Shown piece after piece: positions 44,318 through 54,448 of a stretch of DNA of 64,000 bases. Location: assembly GCF_904849725.1 (NCBI RefSeq), contig NC_058521.1:431662676-431726675 (forward strand), read 5' to 3'. The translations under genes and the position numbers were made by a program. The notes beneath the pieces were generated by a model. That model saw only the letters and a program-made list of their open reading frames with translations, was not told the DNA's origin and did not search any database. This DNA is from Hordeum vulgare subsp. vulgare. Taxonomy: Eukaryota > Streptophyta > Magnoliopsida > Poales > Poaceae. The stretch's first letter is position 1, and every line of letters starts with the position of its first letter.

Positions 44318-45039
44318 GCATCATTGAAATCAAATCTAGCTAAGGGCGTTAAACGATAGCGCTTGTTGGGAGGCAACCCAATGAATAATTTTTCTTTGCT
44401 TTTTGATTCCTGTTTTGTTTTCTCCACACCATCATAATTCTGTTATGATTTTTTTTTGTGTTTCTTTTTGTGTTTGTACCAAGCAAAACCGTTATGATTA
44501 GTCTTGGTGATGATTGTTTGATCATGCTGGAAAAAAGAACGAAACTTTCTGCTCACGAAAATAATTTTCATTTTTATTCTGTAAGAGATTTTGAATTGAT
44601 TCTTTTTACTGCCGATTTCTACGCAATTTGTTCAGACTCTCGTAATCTTTCAGATTTTTTGAAGTACCAGAAGTATACGAAGTATACAGATTGCTACAGA
44701 CTGGTCTGCTGTTAACAGATTCTGTTTTTGTTGAGTTGGTTGCTTATTTTGATGAAACTATGGATAGTATCGGAGGGTACTAGCCATGGAAAAGTGAAAA
44801 TACAGCAACCCAACACCAACGTAAGTAGAATTTAAGTTTGCTACAGTACCTAAGGAAGTGGTGATTTTCTTTCTTATACTAATGATATCACGAGTTCCTG
44901 TTTAAGTTTCGTGTTGTGAAGTTTTCATGTTTTGGGTGAAGTTCTTATGGACAAAGAGATAAAGGGTGGCAAGATCTCAAGCTTGGAGATGACCAAGGAA
45001 CCCCAAGTTGTTTCAAGGATGCCGTAAAAGCCTAAGCTT

Positions 45040-45064
45040 GGGGATGCCCCGGGAAGGCATCCCC
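45040..45064 (+). other. Conserved 9-bp stem hairpin, third copy
   Basis: GGGGATGCC and GGCATCCCC with a 7-base loop, as at 4131-4155 and 39766-39790. Confidence 0.7.
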
Positions 45065-47019
45065 TCTTTCGACTTCATTCCATCGGTAACGTTACTTGGG
45101 GCTATATTTTTGTTCACCACATGTTATGTGTTTTGGTTGGAGTGTCTTGTATCGTAGGGGTCTTTTATTTTTGTTATGTCACAATCTTCCTTGTTGTACA
45201 CCTAGAGAGAGAGACATGAACTCACCGTGATTTTGTCGAGCTTCACTTATATCCTTTGGTTAGACAATTCAGCTCACATGTGTTTCACTTATATCTTTTG
45301 AGCTAGTTGATTGTGCTCTCTGTGCTTCACTTATATCTTTTAGAGCACAGCGGTGCATGGCTTGGTAGTTGATCTATGCTATGAAAGTAGTCTAAAAAGT
45401 GGTAGTTATCCAAAGGGATATGAAAACTTCCACCTTCATGTGCATTGAATAGTTAGAGAAGTTTGATTCATCTCAATTAGTTTTGAGTTGTGGTTGGGGT
45501 AATATTGAAGTTATACTAGTAAAGTGTTGTGGATCTAGGAATATTTGTGTTGAATTTAGTGATTCCCGTAGCATGCACGTATGGTGAACCGCTATGTGAT
45601 GAAGTCTGAGCATGATTAGTATATTGATTGTCATCCTTTGTGTGCCGGTCGGGATCGTGCGACGGTTTATACCTACCAACCCTTCCCCTAGGAGTATGCG
45701 TTGAATGCTTTGTTTCGATTACTACTAAAACTTTTGCAACAAGTATATGAGTTCTTCATGACTAATGTTGATTCCATGGTTTAGATGCACTTTCATCTTC
45801 CACCATCACTATCTTCTTTAGTGTCGTGCAACTTTCGCCGCTGCACAAAACCCACCATTAGCCTCCCTCAAAACAACCACCATACCTACCTACTATGGCT
45901 TTTCAAAGCCATTCCGACATATATTGCCATGCAACTACCACCATGACATGTGCCACCACTTCTACATTTCCATTGCATGATCATAAGATAGCTAGCATGA
46001 TGTTCCCATTGATGTCTATGCCATGCTAGATCATTGTCACGGTACACTACCGAAGGCATTCCATATATAGTCATCATTGCTCTAAGTTTTGAGTTGTAAG
46101 TGTGATGATCATCATTGATGGAGCATTGTCCCATGTGAAGAAATAAAAGAGGCCAAAGATGCCCACAAAAATAAAAAATAAATACAAAAACGAGGCCAAA
46201 GAGCCCATCAAAAAAATGAGAGAAAAAGAGAGAAGGGACAATGCTACTATCTCCTTTCCACACTTGTGCTTCATATTAAGCACCATGATCTTCATGATTG
46301 AGAGTCTCTTGTTTTTTCACCACCATATAGCTAGTGGGAAATTTTCATTATATAACTTGGCTTGTATATTCCAATGATAGGCTTCCTCAAATTTGCCTTA
46401 GGTCTTCGTGAGCAAGCAAGTTGGATGCACACCCACTAGTTTTCTTTAAGAGCTTTCACATACTCTTAGTTCTAGTGCATCATTTGTATGGCAATCCCTA
46501 CTCATTCACGTTGATATCTATTGATGAGCATCTCCATAGCTCATTGATATGCCTAGTCAATGTGACCATCTTCTCCTTGTTTGTATTGCAACCTCCACCA
46601 CACTCCACACCACTTATATTGCTAAAACCATGGCTCACGCTCATGTATTGCGTGAGAGTTGAAAAGGTTTGAGCAAGTAAAGGTGTGAAAAAAATTCTTG
46701 GCCAATACCGGGGTTGTGCATGATTTAAATTCGTTATGCAAGGATGATAGAGCATAGCCAGACTATATGATTTTGTAGGGATAACTTTCGTTTGGCCTTG
46801 TTATTTTGAAAGTTTTTGTTTACCTTGCTAGTTTGCTTGAAGTATTATTGTCTCCACGTCAATAGCAAACTATTGTTTTGAATGTAATGGATCTGAACAT
46901 TCACGTCACATAAGAGGAGTTACAAAGGACATCTATGCTAGGTAGCATGAAAGCATCAAAAATTCATTGTTTATCACTTCCCTACTCGAGGACGAGCAGG
47001 AGTTAAGCTTGGGGATGCT

Positions 47020-48627
47020 TGATACGTCTCAAACGTATCTATAATTTTTGATGGTTTCACGATGTTATCTTGTCAACTTTGGATGTTTTATATACCTTTT
47101 ATATCTTTTTTGGGACTAACTTATTAATTCAGTGCCAGGTGCCAGTTCTTGTTTTTTCTGTGTTTTTGACTCTTTTCAGATCTGATTTTGGACGAAGTCC
47201 AAACGGAATAAAATTCCCGAAATAAATTTTTCCAGAACAGAAGAAGACCGGGGGACTTGAGGGCCAAGGCAGGGGGGCCCATAGGGAGCCCACAAGCCCT
47301 ATTGCCGCGGCCAGGGGGCCCGCAGCAACCAGGCTTGTGGCCTCGCTGGCGCTCCTCTGCCCTAGCTCTTTGGCCTATAAATTTCCTAAAATCATAGAAA
47401 AAATTAGGGCATACACGAAAACACTTTTCCTCCGCCGCAAGCTTCCGTTTCCGCAATATCTCATCTGGAGACCCTTCCCGGTGCCCTGCCGGAGGGGACT
47501 TTGGAGTTGGAGGGCTTCTACATCAACATCATCGCCTCTCCAATGACTCATGAGTAGTCCACTTCAGACCTACGGGTCCGTAGTTAGTAGCTAGATGGCT
47601 TCTTCTCTCTCTTGGATGTTCAATACAAAGTTCTCCATGATCTTCATGGAGATCTATCCGATGTAATCCTCTTTGGCGGTGTGTTTGTCGAGATCCGATG
47701 AATTGTGGATTTGTGATCAGATTATCTATGATTTATATTTGAGTCTTTGCTGATTTCTTATATGGATGATTTGATATCCTTGTAAGTCTCTCCGAGTCTT
47801 GGGTTTTGTTTGGCCAACTAGATCTATGATTCTTGCAATGGGTGAAGTGCTTGGTTTTGGGTTCATACCGTGTGGTGACCTTTCCGAGTGACAGAAGGGG
47901 CAGCAAGGCATGCATCGTGTTGTTGCCATCAAGGGTAACAAGATGGGCTTTCATCATAGATATGAGATTGTCCATCTACATCATGTCATTTTGCTTAAGG
48001 CATTACTCTGTTCTTTTGAACTTAATACACTAGATGCATGCTGGATGGCGGTCGACGTGTGGAGTAATAGTAGTAGATGTAGAAAGTATCGATCTACTTG
48101 TTTTGGACGTGATGCCTATGGATATAGTCATTGCCATAGATAACGTCACGACTTTGCGCGGTTCTATCAATTGCTCGACAGTAATTCGTTCACCCACCGT
48201 CTACTTGCTTTCATGAGAGAAGCCACTAGTGAAGACTACGGCCCCCGGGTCTATTCATAACTATCGTCTCCACTTTCACTTTTACTTTGCTTTGTTTACT
48301 CTTTGCTTTCAGTTCTCACTTTGCAAACAATCTATAAGGGATTGACAACCCCTTCATAGCGTTGGGTGCAAGCTCTTTGTGTTTGTGCAGGTACTTGTGA
48401 CTTGACGCGATCCTCCCACTGGATCGATACCTTGGTTCTCAAACTGAGGGAAATACTTACCGCCGTTGTGCTACATCACCCTTTCCTCTTCAAGGGAACA
48501 CCAACGCAAGGCTCCAAGGCCACGGAGAAATTCTTTGCATATTTTCCAAGGAAGTCCCTATAGGCGTAGCCCGTAGCAGAAGGATTCCTCGCGCCATTGC
48601 CAGGGAAGGTCTGTTGACACAGTAGCA
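47020..48627 (+). repeat. A-type LTR, 3' end of the composite element
   Basis: 1,608 bp, TGATACGTCTCAAACG to CAGTAGCA; aligns along its length with 786-2404 and 6110-7721. It is followed by CCTGC. The matching left duplication cannot be found because the composite's left part is lost at the satellite boundary. Confidence 0.9.
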
Positions 48628-48867
48628 CCTGCCCACTAGTGTCCGTGAAAAACCGCTGGCCCAGAAAGAGAATGGGCGGAATAGAAAATATAGGCCCAAT
48701 AAAAAAGGCCTGAAAAGGGAATAGAGCCTGGGTTGTATTGGGCCAAGGCTGTGCCAGAATCACGAAAGGGAATAGAGCTGGGGTGGATCAATCGCTGAAA
48801 TTGTCGTTTAGTTGTCGGTAGCTGGCTGTCGGAAAGCGATCGCACCGTCTCGCACTCGCGCGCGCCT
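48628..48867. other. Unique flank with GGCCCA/TGGGCC motifs
   Basis: 240 bp between the LTR and the Mutator-like element. It contains CTGGCCCAG, AGGCCCAATAAAAAAGGCC and ATTGGGCC, resembling plant site II (TCP-bound) promoter motifs, and a CTCGCACTCGCGCGCGCC stretch. It could be an old host promoter, continued after the insertion at 58354. No coding frame. Confidence 0.35.
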
Positions 48868-48876
48868 GCGTGTTAG

Positions 48877-49064
48877 GGCAAAATTGATAAAAATGACCCC
48901 TCGGGCGAAAGAACTCACGAAGTGAACCCTAATGCAAAATATTTCACTCGTCTGACCCTTTTGTGTGGCGCCCGACACCTAGGCGCCACACTACACTGTG
49001 TGACGCCTAAGCCGTCAGCGCCACACGCCCCGACCACCTGGCAGAGAGGGCCCACCCCCCAGGC
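48877..49064 (+). repeat. Left terminal inverted repeat of the MULE
   Basis: 188 bp; begins GGCAAAATTGATAAAAATGA and contains GTGTGGCGCC/GGCGCCACAC palindromes. It pairs with 58157-58344. Confidence 0.92.
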
Positions 49065-49107
49065 CGTCGATTGTGTGGCGCCACACTCCTTCCATTCATT
49101 CAGCTTG

Positions 49108-51436
49108 TGAGTCGGTCAACACCCAATCTGAACGCTGCGGCAGTCACTGCACTTATTGATCGATGGAGGCCGGAGACCCATAGTTTTCACCTCTAGACCG
49201 GAGAGATGACAGTGACTCTTCAAGATGTTTCCATGATCACCGCACTTCCGATCGAGGGGAAGCCTCTTTGTATGAGCACTGATTCCAAGGGATGGCGGCA
49301 ACAAATGGAGCCCCTTATTGATATGTCGCCTCCAGAGCCGGAGGTAGAAGATGGAGGGAAGAAATATAGAGTCCCGGCCGGTGCTCCTTTCACTTGGATT
49401 GCTGCCAACTTTGCTCATTGTCCTCAGGACGCAAATGACGAGGTGATCCAGACGTATGCTCGCGTGCACATGTGGTATGTCATCTCCAGGACTATCTTCG
49501 CTGACGGCACTGGCAAGAACGCTCCATGGATGTGGTGAAGGCATTGACTGTTTTCGACAACAAGTTCAGTTGGGGCTCGGCCCCACTGGCTTACTTGTAT
49601 CGGCAGGTAATAAATTGTTAATAGTAAGTACTCTCTGTTACACTTTTCTGCTAAACTGATGCATTTTTGTTGTTACTTGTAGTTGGACGATGCTTGTCGC
49701 AGGTCCACAAAGGACGGTGGAGTTGGTGGTTGTATGCTCGTACTTTCGATATGGAGCTAGGAACGCCTTCTGTTGGACGTTCTAAAACCACAAAGTGGAA
49801 TATCTGGGATGACCACGGCAACCCTGTACGGCTTCCTACCTGGACTTACAAGTGGGACGTGGTATCGGAGGTGGCAAGCAAAGTGAATCTATTGTACAAG
49901 CAATACACCAACAAGATGGATTCGCTTACCGCCGAGCAGGTAAGATGGTTTCAGAGTTGACTCGCAGCTTTTGTTGTGAGTAAAATGCATTGTGCCTTTT
50001 ATGTTGTGTTGTAGGTGGAATGGCAACCATATGCTGCCGGGCCAAACTTTGGTGATGCACACACGTTCCAGCTCAATCCAATATGCGTGCAGGAAAAACA
50101 TCTTTGGCTAATGCGTTGTCCCCTTATATGCAATTGGGCGGTTGAGTTTCATCTCCCGCATCGTGTGATGCATCAATTTGGGTTGTTTCAGCCACACCCG
50201 CCGGAGTAGGTGGACACCGACACACAGCTTCACAGGTAACAAAATCATGCACAATAAAGAACTACTGATGGGTTTTGCTTTTAGTGTTGAGCGAGCTACT
50301 GATAGGGTTTTGTAAAAAGCAGGTTGGATAGGAGGAGGCAGCGAAAGATCAAGGATTGGCATAAGCATCATAAGAACTATGTCATCATGTTCGAGCAAAC
50401 TATGCAGGCAGCTACGAGTACATAAGGAACCCAACACCGCGAGCATTGTCCGCTTGCGTTCAACAACTATGTAAGATGGTTTCAGGAGAGTACTCGTGTC
50501 GAGATTTGTCCGTCGTCTTACGTGGAGGACATATTGGAAGAACCCACTGAGTACGATGCACTTGCCAATGGCGAATACAACAAGCTAATTCGCGAAGGGT
50601 ACCAAACTTCCTTCGCCCCTGTCCTGAACTTTGTGGTAAGTGTCCTCACCTATGTTAAGTATGAACGCTAGTACACATATTCACTTGCCTTACATGTCAT
50701 TGTCTTGTGATCATAGCGCAAAGAGGTCAAGAAACAAGCTGATGAGTCCAAAGCTATTCTAGACAAGACACCTGGAGGAAAAAAGGGAGAATCTGCACTT
50801 CGTCTTTTCATAAAGGTGTTGTGTCATTATTAAGATTTTGCCGGCAAATGAAACATACAGTACCTTATATATGTCATTTATATTTGAATCTAACAGGAAC
50901 AGGGCAAGAAGTTGCGGCGCCTATCCAACATTTTAGGTTGCCGTGACCCTGAATATGTTTCACCTTTGAGATCCGGTTCATCCCAAGGAAATACTCTAGA
51001 TGATTCAACTTCTTCGAGAGCTCATATGGACGATGGTGACATTACCTCGACAGCTCATACCCAAAGAAATACTCTAGAGGATGATGTTGACACTCCACAG
51101 GTATGACATAGCCATCATACATTGTGCACTTTCAACCTTCATATGGATGACGATATCGTTTTCGCATCATAGGTTGCAGACGAAATGACATTGAAGGCTT
51201 TCCAACGCTCTGCTTACATGTTGAAGACTAGGAAGGAATTTAGGCGGTACTCACCGGATGATTATGCACACAAAGGAAAGAACCCGGTCGCGGAGGGCTC
51301 TCGTTTGTCAAGGATGAGAAGCATGGACGATGAGGATGACGATGACGATGACGATGAGTTGGATGAACCGGAGCAATTTGTAGTTGAGAGAAGAAAGAAG
51401 CTAGCTTCTAAGAGGGGACGAGGCCACAAGATGTGA
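49108..51436 (+). pseudogene. Plant mobile domain (PMD/MAIN-like) gene, multi-exon, decayed
   Basis: Exon-like blocks with consensus borders lie at about 49108-49606, 49683-49939, 50015-50235, 50323-50635, 50717-50815, 50897-51100 and 51173-51436. The products fit the plant mobile domain: LIDRWRPETHSFHL, MTVTLQDVSMITALPIEGKPL, VIQTYARVHMWYVISRTIFAD, LAYLYRQ, then LPTWTYKWDVVSEVAS and GPNFGDAHTFQLNPICVQEKHLW-type segments. A C-terminal region follows with an acidic run (DDEDDDDDDDELDE) and a basic end. The usual N terminus is absent: the gene begins right after the TIR. Stops are TAG at 49194, 49758 and 50207 and TAA at 50423, plus a frameshift near 49530. PMD proteins such as MAIN/MAIL1 act in genome stability and TE silencing, and PMD genes are known to travel with MULEs. 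This copy is a decayed captured or MULE-resident gene. Confidence 0.8.
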
Positions 51437-51700
51437 ACCGGAGCCATTTGGAGTTGTAAAGCATTTGCACTTGTGGGTGTTGCACTTGTGTTGTGAACCA
51501 TTTGCTTACCGTGGGTGTTGTGAACCATTTCCTGTTAATGCTATGAATTGTGGGTGTTGCACTTCTAAGAGGGTTTAATGCTATTAATTTTGAACCATTT
51601 GCTTACAATGATTTATATGCTGTCAAAATGCTGTGAAAGTATATGCTGTAAATTTCTGTCAAAATGCTATCAAAATGCAGATTCCAGTAGGTTTTCACAT
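51437..51700. other. 3' flank of the PMD gene, repetitive
   Basis: Contains repeated TGTGGGTGTTG and GAACCATTTGCTTACMRTG words, probably 3' untranslated sequence. No ORF. Confidence 0.45.
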
Positions 51701-51800
51701 GTGTGGCACCCAAGGCTTAGGCGCCACACATGTGCAACGCCCAATGCTTAGGCGCCACACATGTGCAACACCCAAGGGTTAGGCGCCACACATGTGAAAA
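51700..51800. repeat. TGTGGCGCC/GGCGCCACA palindrome cluster 1
   Basis: Three GGCGCCACACATGTG-type half-sites, each next to an AAGGCTTAGGCG or AAGGGTTAGGCG segment, flanked by inverted TTTTCACATGTG/CACATGTGAAAA arms (51692 and 51790). The words also occur inside the TIRs. Confidence 0.75.
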
Positions 51801-51839
51801 CCTACTGCCACCTTTCCCTCCATACATTGTATTAAACCT

Positions 51840-52110
51840 TTGAGCAAACCCTTTCGCGCCACCTTTCCCTCCTCCGTTCCTGCCAAATTTTGAGCACACC
51901 CTTTCCCGCCACCTTTCCCTCCTCCGTTCCCGCAAAATTTTCCACGTCTTCTTTCCCGCCAATATTTCCACGTCTTCTTTCCCGCCACCTTTCCCTCCTC
52001 CATTCCCGCCAAATTTTCCACGTCTTCTTTCCCGCCAGAATTTTCCCGCCAAATTTTCCACGTCTTCTTTCCTACCACCTTTCCCTCCTCAATTTCCCGC
52101 CATCTTCTTG
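51840..52110 (+). repeat. Tandem TTTCCCGCCACCTTTCCCTCC repeats before the GRF gene
   Basis: At least seven imperfect copies of words TTCCCGCCA, CCACCTTTCCCTCCTC and AAATTTTCCACGTCTTC in varying order. TTTCCCGCC resembles an E2F site (TTTSSCGC), so the run could be regulatory for the gene that starts at 52198. That reading is inference. Confidence 0.6.
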
Positions 52111-52122
52111 GTCATCCGAGTC

Positions 52123-52129
52123 TATAAAA
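52123..52129 (+). promoter_or_regulatory. TATA box of the GRF zinc-finger gene
   Basis: TATAAAA in GTCTATAAAAGGAGG, 69 bases upstream of the ATG at 52198: a strong plant core-promoter match at normal spacing. Confidence 0.6.
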
Positions 52130-52197
52130 GGAGGCATTGGACGGCCTTCCTCCGTCATCCAGCCTCACTGGAGAACACTACCACCGCTTTAGTCAAT

Positions 52198-52878
52198 ATG
52201 AGTTTGCCTTGCTCGGATCAAAGCATCAGGCCTAAGAAAATGAAGAGTGCGAGTTTGCCTCGGGGGGTGGAAGCGGTCGATGTTGGTGCGGTGATCTCTG
52301 CAAGGTGAAGGAGGTGACGGATTTTTCAGATTGGTTGGGCATGAAGTTTTTCATGTGCGCCAATTATGAATCTGATCCACCCGAATCTATTTCTGCGTAC
52401 ATCAGGCCTCCGGTATGCTCAAGTCATCCAGATTATTGTTTACTTGATATAATTGTTTACTTGAATCTGATCCATCTGGTAGTCTCCTCCTCCTCTCTGC
52501 ATGTACTATCATTGGATTGACACGGAAATGCCGGATTGGGCGGTGACCGAGATTCGTGAAAGAGGTCGCCGTGCATGGGCTAGCTTGGACTTGGAAGAGC
52601 GTCGTGAGAAGGCTGAAGCAGAGGAGAAAGAAGCGCAGAAGAAAGAGTGGGAAGAGTACTGTGTGGAGCAGAGGGATTTTCTTGATGAGATGATAAGGAA
52701 AAACCAAGAAGAGAAACCTCGCGTGGAGGAGGTTTACAGACAGCGGGAACATGCCCGTGAAGCTGAGGGAGAGAAAGAGAGAAATGGCTCGTGCGGCCAA
52801 GGCAGCAGAAGAAGCGAGTGGTGGAAAAGGAAAATATTCCACGTTGGACTCCGTAGATTTCAGCAAGTTGTATCTTAA
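52198..52878 (+). pseudogene. GRF-type zinc-finger coiled-coil gene, frameshifted
   Basis: The ATG at 52198 follows a TATA box. After about 26 codons a frameshift near 52270-52285 is needed to enter the frame with CWCGDLC and KFFMCANYE. A 70-bp intron (52413-52482, GT...AG, phase 0) joins this to PPPLCMYYHWIDTEMPDW. Together C-x-C, the FFMC and the CMYYHWIDTE segment match the GRF zinc finger, a small nucleic-acid-binding domain often found with transposons and repair proteins. A long Glu/Lys/Arg-rich coiled-coil follows (LDLEERREKAEAEEKEAQKK). Toward the end a second frame (AREAEGEK to MARAAKAAEEASGGKG-like) looks more natural, so another shift near 52775 is likely. The gene converges on the transposase. 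Its role in the element is unknown. Confidence 0.72.
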
Positions 52879-52995
52879 TTTCAGCAAGTTGTATCTTAAT
52901 TTCAGCAAGTTGTATCAGCACGTTGTATCTTAATTTCAGCAAGTTGTATCTTAATTTCAGCAAGTTGTATCAGCACGTTGTATATTAATTCCTGC
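52855..52995 (+). repeat. Minisatellite of 21-bp units
   Basis: Units near TTTCAGCAAGTTGTATCTTAA repeat about six times, with alternative short units CAGCACGTTGTAT. It begins at the end of the GRF gene, so it lies in its last codons or 3' untranslated region. Confidence 0.85.
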
Positions 52996-53275
52996 AAGGT
53001 GTATCTTACTTTGTTTGTAATCGAAAGTTCTTTGTACTATTTGTGTTATCCAACCTAGACCTTCTTTACTAGCACGAATCTCATATATAACCAACACACG
53101 AATCTCATACATATCCATGGCACCTAGACCTTCTTTACTAGCACATTCTAATCTCACACATATCTCATACATAATCAACCTTTTTTTACTTTACAAATAA
53201 TCCTTGTTAAAGAGAGTAGCCAAGCTTTTTTTACTTCAAAAATTATTCTTGTTAAAGAGAGTAGCCAAGTTCTCT
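52996..53275. other. Repetitive AT-rich spacer
   Basis: Two-copy CACCTAGACCTTCTTTACTAG-like blocks (53053 and 53122) and two copies of a CTTGTTAAAGAGAGTAGCCAA block (53203 and 53250). No coding frame. Confidence 0.55.
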
Positions 53276-53279
53276 GTTA

Positions 53280-53730
53280 GCCTTTGTTTCACTTGTGTGG
53301 CGCCTAAGACCCAGGCGCCACACATGTGAAGTGTGGCGCCTGAGCCTTAGGCGCCACACATGTGAAACAGAGGCTAACAGAAAGTCCACTTCAGATGCCA
53401 GTAGTTTTTCACATGTGTGGCGCCTGAGCCTTAGGCGCCACACATGTGAAAACCTACTGGCGTCTGAACTGGACTTTCTGTTAGTCTCTGTTTCACATGT
53501 GTGGCGCCTAAGTCTCAAGCGCCACACATGTGAAACAGAGACTAACAGAAAGTCCAGTTAAATGCCAGTAGGTTTTCACATGTGTGGCGCCTAAGGCTCA
53601 GGCGCCACACATGTGAAAACCTACTGGCATCTGAACTGGACTTTCTGTTAGCCTCTGTTTCATATTTGTGGCGCCTAAGGCTCAGGCGCCACACTGGTGC
53701 AATGCCCAAGGCTTAGGCGCCACACATTCT
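53280..53730. repeat. TGTGGCGCC/GGCGCCACA palindrome cluster 2 with nested hairpins
   Basis: At least six TGTGGCGCCTRAG...CTYAGGCGCCACA palindromes. They are linked by alternating inverted segments CTGTTAGYCTCTGTTTCACA, GTGAAACAGAGRCTAACAG and GCCAGTAGGTTTTCACATG with complements, so the block folds into serial hairpins. Confidence 0.85.
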
Positions 53731-53989
53731 GGCATGCTGAAAACTGCAACACATAGTAGTGGAGGAGTTCAAATATACATCACAGGATAGTGGAGTTGAA
53801 ACATACAACACAATAATGCTGGAGTTAAAACATACAACACAAATATAGTGGAGTTCAAACATACATAGGGTTCTTAAAGTACATATGTCCAAAAGTGCAT
53901 ACATAGTGGAGTTTCATAGTAAGAAAGCGCGCAAGCGAACAAGGTTCAACAACACATAGGGTTCAACAACACATCAGGTTCGAAGATGA

Positions 53990-54448
53990 AAGCGCGCATG
54001 AGAATAGAAGCATCCGGCTCTATTGGGTCGAACAAGGCCCCTTTCCCTTCTTCTTCTTCCTCTCTTCGTCCTCTTCCTCTTCCCTTTTGCGCATTTTTGA
54101 AGCCTCTTCCATCACCTCTCCGTGAAGCGTTGATGCTCCTGCTCTCTCTTTGCTGCGCCCTCTGCCATCACCTTCTTAAAGTTAGCTTCCCATTCTTTTT
54201 TACGTTTCTTTATCGTCTTCTTGTCCTTCTCCTTCATCTAGCATCATATCTCCAGTGCACAAGGTCTATTTGCAACTCCTCCTCCATCCTTGCCTTATAC
54301 TCCTCTTCCTTCTTCTTCCGCGCTTCGGCTGCATCCTCCTCTCTCAACTTCTTTGCAGCCCTCTCCATCAACCGCTGCTCCTCACTGGCTGCATCCTTCT
54401 CCTCCCACCACTCCGCTTTTGCCTTGTTGGGTTGAGAAGCCGCCATAC
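53990..54448 (-). pseudogene. Lys/Glu-rich coiled-coil coding segment
   Basis: On the minus strand, MAASQPNKAKAEWWEEK starts at 54446 and continues as a charged helix (LMERAAKKLREEDAAEARKKKEEEYKARMEEEL) up to a stop near 54234. A shifted frame further on (KKRKKEWEANFKKVMAEGAAKREQ) has the same composition to about 54060. It follows the transposase frame directly; a GTATGT/TGTAG pair at 54543 and 54449 could be an intron, but its 95-bp length would change frame. It is either the last part of the transposase transcript or a separate small gene. No family recognised. Confidence 0.45.

Larger units (their letters stand above)
43416..47019 (+). mobile_element. Second pol-less interior between B-type and A-type LTRs
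   Basis: It starts with a primer site, has the gag-like ORF 43526-44317, the hairpin at 45040 and the purine tract before 47020, and no pol motif. From 44200 on it aligns with 38925-41715. Its flanking LTRs are of different types, so the unit is a recombinant. Confidence 0.88.

Noticed and set aside
52402..52963. Minus-strand ORFs of 127-168 codons
   Set aside because: They are shadows of the plus-strand GRF gene and the 21-bp minisatellite; the protein is Leu/Tyr-repeat with no domain.
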